DNA from: CALVUJ01 sp045128835
Lineage (GTDB): Bacteria > Bacillota_I > Bacilli_A > RFN20 > DUOF01
DNA: 64,000 nucleotides
Assembly (NCBI GenBank): GCA_045128835.1
Contig: JBGVRX010000002.1
Location: 57,077 to 121,076 of the forward strand
Direction: 5' to 3'
Below, in pieces: positions 63,793 through 64,000 of this stretch. The notes beneath the pieces are model-generated. The model saw only the letters and a list, made by a program, of their open reading frames with translations. It was not told where the DNA came from and did no database searches. Made by a program: the position numbers and the translations under genes. Each line of letters opens with the position of its first letter. Positions within the stretch are counted from its first letter, which is position 1.

Positions 63793-64000
63793 GTGAAGAA
63801 AAGATTAGATTTAGAAGAAGCAAAGCTTAGTGTAGAAGTAGCAATTAAGCAGGCTATTAAACTGTTTGATAGAAAAGGTGATTATAGTGTTTCGTACTTG
63901 AGATGTATCATACAAATTGCTAAAGAAAACCTAGAGAAGGAGTTCAACTATCCAGTCAGTGAATACTCGGACTGGTATATAGTTAAGTGTAAGATGACTG
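63793..64000 (+). CDS. Partial unknown gene of the element (3' end outside window)
   Basis: GTG start after GAAGGAGTGG. 69 residues are visible (MKKRLDLEEAKLSVEVAIKQ, then AIKLFDRKGDYSVSYLRCI), soluble and helical, open to the window end. Family not recognised. It lies in the element, downstream of the DprA-like gene. Confidence 0.6.
   Translation, partial: MKKRLDLEEAKLSVEVAIKQAIKLFDRKGDYSVSYLRCIIQIAKENLEKEFNYPVSEYSDWYIVKCKMT

Larger units (their letters stand above)
62700..64000. mobile_element. Left end of a tRNA-Arg integrative element
   Basis: From the tRNA break the sequence shows no match to the tRNA's 5' half. It contains direct repeats, a promoter with a leader hairpin, a DprA-like gene and a further gene. 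The far end, the integrase and the intact tRNA are outside the window. Bases beyond 64000 cannot be judged. Confidence 0.65.

Noticed and set aside
1..64000. CRISPR arrays or rRNA genes
   Set aside because: No regularly spaced identical repeats of CRISPR type and no rRNA core sequence were seen on reading either strand.

Overview
The window is AT-rich bacterial DNA with short intergenic gaps, strong Shine-Dalgarno sites, many hairpin-plus-U-tract terminators and TGA used as a stop. Gene content (class III ribonucleotide reductase, IspH, Sel1, VanY-type carboxypeptidase, lipoproteins with LxxC boxes, no outer-membrane genes) suggests a small-genome anaerobic low-GC Firmicute of the Bacilli/Erysipelotrichia/RF39-like gut lineages. 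The exact taxon cannot be fixed from sequence alone.

Layout. 1-5.3 kb: end of infB, rbfA, a TtcA-like tRNA thiolase, a HExxH protein and pnp. 6.1-12.2 kb: an ABC export operon (ATPase, two FtsX/MacB-type permeases, a 784-residue lipoprotein). 12.3-19.6 kb: dapA-like, hsp20, then a minus-strand nucleotide-reduction operon reading nrdD-like paralogue, nrdG, nrdD with a fused thioredoxin domain, and trxB, with a NrdR-like box in front. 19.9-36.2 kb: cca, a CDF transporter, ispH, rdgB, an F420-ligase-family protein, TraX-like and acyltransferase membrane genes, a ferritin-VIT1 iron transporter with a ZIP transporter, an acyl-ACP thioesterase, an APC permease and a lipoprotein.

36.3-53.7 kb is accessory: many unrecognised small proteins, often in their own promoter-terminator cassettes. 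It holds the two most interesting systems. At 37.6-38.2 kb there is a ~590-nt structured non-coding RNA with its own promoter, followed by a multi-pass membrane protein. I read these as an OLE RNA and its partner OapA. At 39.6-42.7 kb there is a compact RiPP cluster: a 28-residue Cys-rich precursor too short for usual gene calling, an internal terminator, an unknown protein, and two overlapping radical SAM enzymes (one with a PqqD-like N-terminus).

53.8-62.6 kb: an M28 peptidase, a phospholipid block (PAP2, Psd, PssA, LPG-flippase-like), a GH57 glycosidase and an amidase lipoprotein. At 62,652-62,696 lies a 3' fragment of tRNA-Arg(CCU), broken in the anticodon loop. Beyond it come short repeats, a promoter with a leader hairpin, a DprA-like gene and a partial gene. 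This is the left end of an integrative element that runs off the window.
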